From: Agreia sp. Leaf210
Lineage (GTDB): Bacteria; Actinomycetota; Actinomycetes; Actinomycetales; Microbacteriaceae
Direction of reading: 5' to 3'
DNA length: 64,000 nt
Assembly (NCBI RefSeq): GCF_001421485.1
Contig: NZ_LMKK01000002.1
Coordinates: forward strand, 467,561-531,560
The translations under genes were made by a program, and so were the position numbers. The notes below the pieces were generated by a model, which saw only the letters and a program-made list of their open reading frames with translations, was not told the DNA's origin and did no database searches. Shown here in pieces: positions 63,140-64,000 of this stretch. Numbering within the stretch: position 1 is the stretch's first letter; the number at the start of each line of letters is the position of its first letter.

Positions 63140-64000
63140 CTACGACTCGTCGCTTTCTCGAGAGGAATAACCAGGCAGGCCGACGCTGAGATGAACGAGG
63201 TCGGAGAGAGCCGAGGTGAGCATCCGGCGATCGGCGGCCTGCAGGGGCCTGTGGCCCGCGAGCAGGGCCTGAACGTAGACAAGCTGGATGCTCCGGCTGA
63301 AGACGGCGTCGTCGTCGGTCGTCGCGAGGGTGCGCACCAGCGGATTGTTCCAGTTGAGGCAGAGTCTGAGGCGGGCCGACGTCTGCCCACCACGCTGCGC
63401 TGCAGCCGCCTTGTCGACGCGACCGAGAACGGAGCCCCACAGCGGGGGCGCCGTCTCCTGCGATGCAGCGCGGCCGATCGATCGCAGGGCATCAGGGTCT
63501 GCGACCGCGAGCGCAGGCAGGTCGGCCGGCTCGAAGCCCCGCACATCGACGTCGCACGAGACCTGACGCAGGGCCTCTGTGGCGCGCTGCTCAAGGGTAT
63601 GGGCCACGGGCCGGTCTGCCATCGGGGGCGAGTCGAGGTTGTCGAGTTCTCCGAGCACGGTGACGCGCTCGACGGTCACGCCGGCCACGATGTCGGGCAG
63701 CCGACGCACGATCTCGGCGTCGTAGATGTACCCGCCGTTCACGATCGGCGACGATCGATCGGCGAAGGCCGCGACCTGCCTGAACTCGTCGACCGTCTCG
63801 GCGTAGCGCACGTGCGCCGAGCGTTGCATGACCGCGTCGAGGGTCATCGGGCCCGCCGATGTCTCGACAGACAGCCAGCGCGCCAGAACGCCGGCGAGTT
63901 CGTCGTCGTGCACCACGAGAGACTTGAGCGCCACGTGATGGATGGCGACGAACTCGGCGAGCCGGTGCGGCTCGGCCAGCGCCTTCTGCAGAATCCACCG
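63140..64000 (-). CDS. HSP90-family chaperone, C-terminal part (partial)
   Basis: The visible 286 residues come from the middle and C-terminal domains of an HSP90-like protein; the start and the GHKL ATPase domain lie beyond the window's right edge. WILQKALAEPHRLAEFVAIHHVALKSLVVHDDELA, SPIVNGGYIYDAEIVRRLP and LRLCLNWNNPLVRTLA match the actinobacterial HSP90-family group, which differs from classical HtpG. The protein ends SRESDES, without the EEVD motif used by eukaryotic cytosolic HSP90 to bind TPR proteins. It is translationally abutted to the TPR gene. Confidence 0.8.
   Translation of the reverse strand, partial: RWILQKALAEPHRLAEFVAIHHVALKSLVVHDDELAGVLARWLSVETSAGPMTLDAVMQRSAHVRYAETVDEFRQVAAFADRSSPIVNGGYIYDAEIVRRLPDIVAGVTVERVTVLGELDNLDSPPMADRPVAHTLEQRATEALRQVSCDVDVRGFEPADLPALAVADPDALRSIGRAASQETAPPLWGSVLGRVDKAAAAQRGGQTSARLRLCLNWNNPLVRTLATTDDDAVFSRSIQLVYVQALLAGHRPLQAADRRMLTSALSDLVHLSVGLPGYSSRESDES

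Overview
The window is high-GC (roughly two-thirds G+C), densely coded DNA of an actinobacterium, most likely of the family Microbacteriaceae. The evidence is the gene content and order: DUF3073, DUF3151 beside purA, YhgE/Pip with a P-loop-less partner, an HSP90/TPR pair, alpha2-type GlyRS, SufU, and LAXTG-type sorting signals. GTG starts, 4-nt ATGA/GTGA overlaps and starts without a leader are frequent. Genus and species cannot be decided from the sequence alone. No rRNA, tRNA, insertion sequence, prophage or CRISPR array was seen.

Layout. 0-14.5 kb: start of a DEAD-box-helicase-like gene with a long hairpin-rich leader, a DUF805 membrane protein, an RND exporter, a MocR-type regulator divergent from its YczE-type partner, a membrane cyclophilin, GlgX, a second DUF805 protein, glycyl-tRNA synthetase, a membrane protein and a broken esterase. 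14.5-20.5 kb: an APC permease, DUF3073, a PrmC-like methyltransferase, a lysG/lysE pair, RidA and a sterol-carrier-like protein. 20.6-24.6 kb: purD-purC, a small-peptide/truncated-GNAT unit and purM. 24.7-27.9 kb: a translationally coupled four-gene operon (repeat protein, JmjC oxygenase, sucrase/ferredoxin-like, DUF72). 27.9-37.3 kb: a carbohydrate-utilisation locus with a binding protein, two permeases, two GH43 enzymes, a LacI regulator and a GH2 enzyme. The promoter of the ABC operon and the GH2 promoter share a TTACAGC palindrome. 37.4-49.9 kb: purF, a sortase-anchored 5'-nucleotidase, a VOC dioxygenase, an acyl-CoA ligase, purS-purQ, sufU-sufS and purL. 50.0-52.3 kb: a WXG100-domain protein with three small downstream genes, the last coding for a 45-residue LAQTG-transmembrane peptide. 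52.3-56.8 kb: chorismate mutase, Ohr, GNAT, purA, Pr6Pr, DUF3151 and thioredoxin-like genes. 56.8-60.3 kb: a TetR-ABC-like-YhgE operon. 60.3-64 kb: a large TPR-like protein directly downstream of an HSP90-family gene that runs off the right edge.

How it fits together. Eight genes of de novo purine/AMP synthesis (purD, C, M, F, S, Q, L, A) lie in six separate transcription blocks, interrupted by the glycan locus and other modules. The glycan locus reads as a complete sense-import-degrade unit except that it encodes no ABC ATPase, so it probably borrows a shared one. The most promising candidates for something new are the WXG100 module with its LAQTG micro-peptide, the HSP90-TPR pair, the P-loop-less ABC-like/YhgE operon and the 30-residue peptide upstream of a truncated acetyltransferase.
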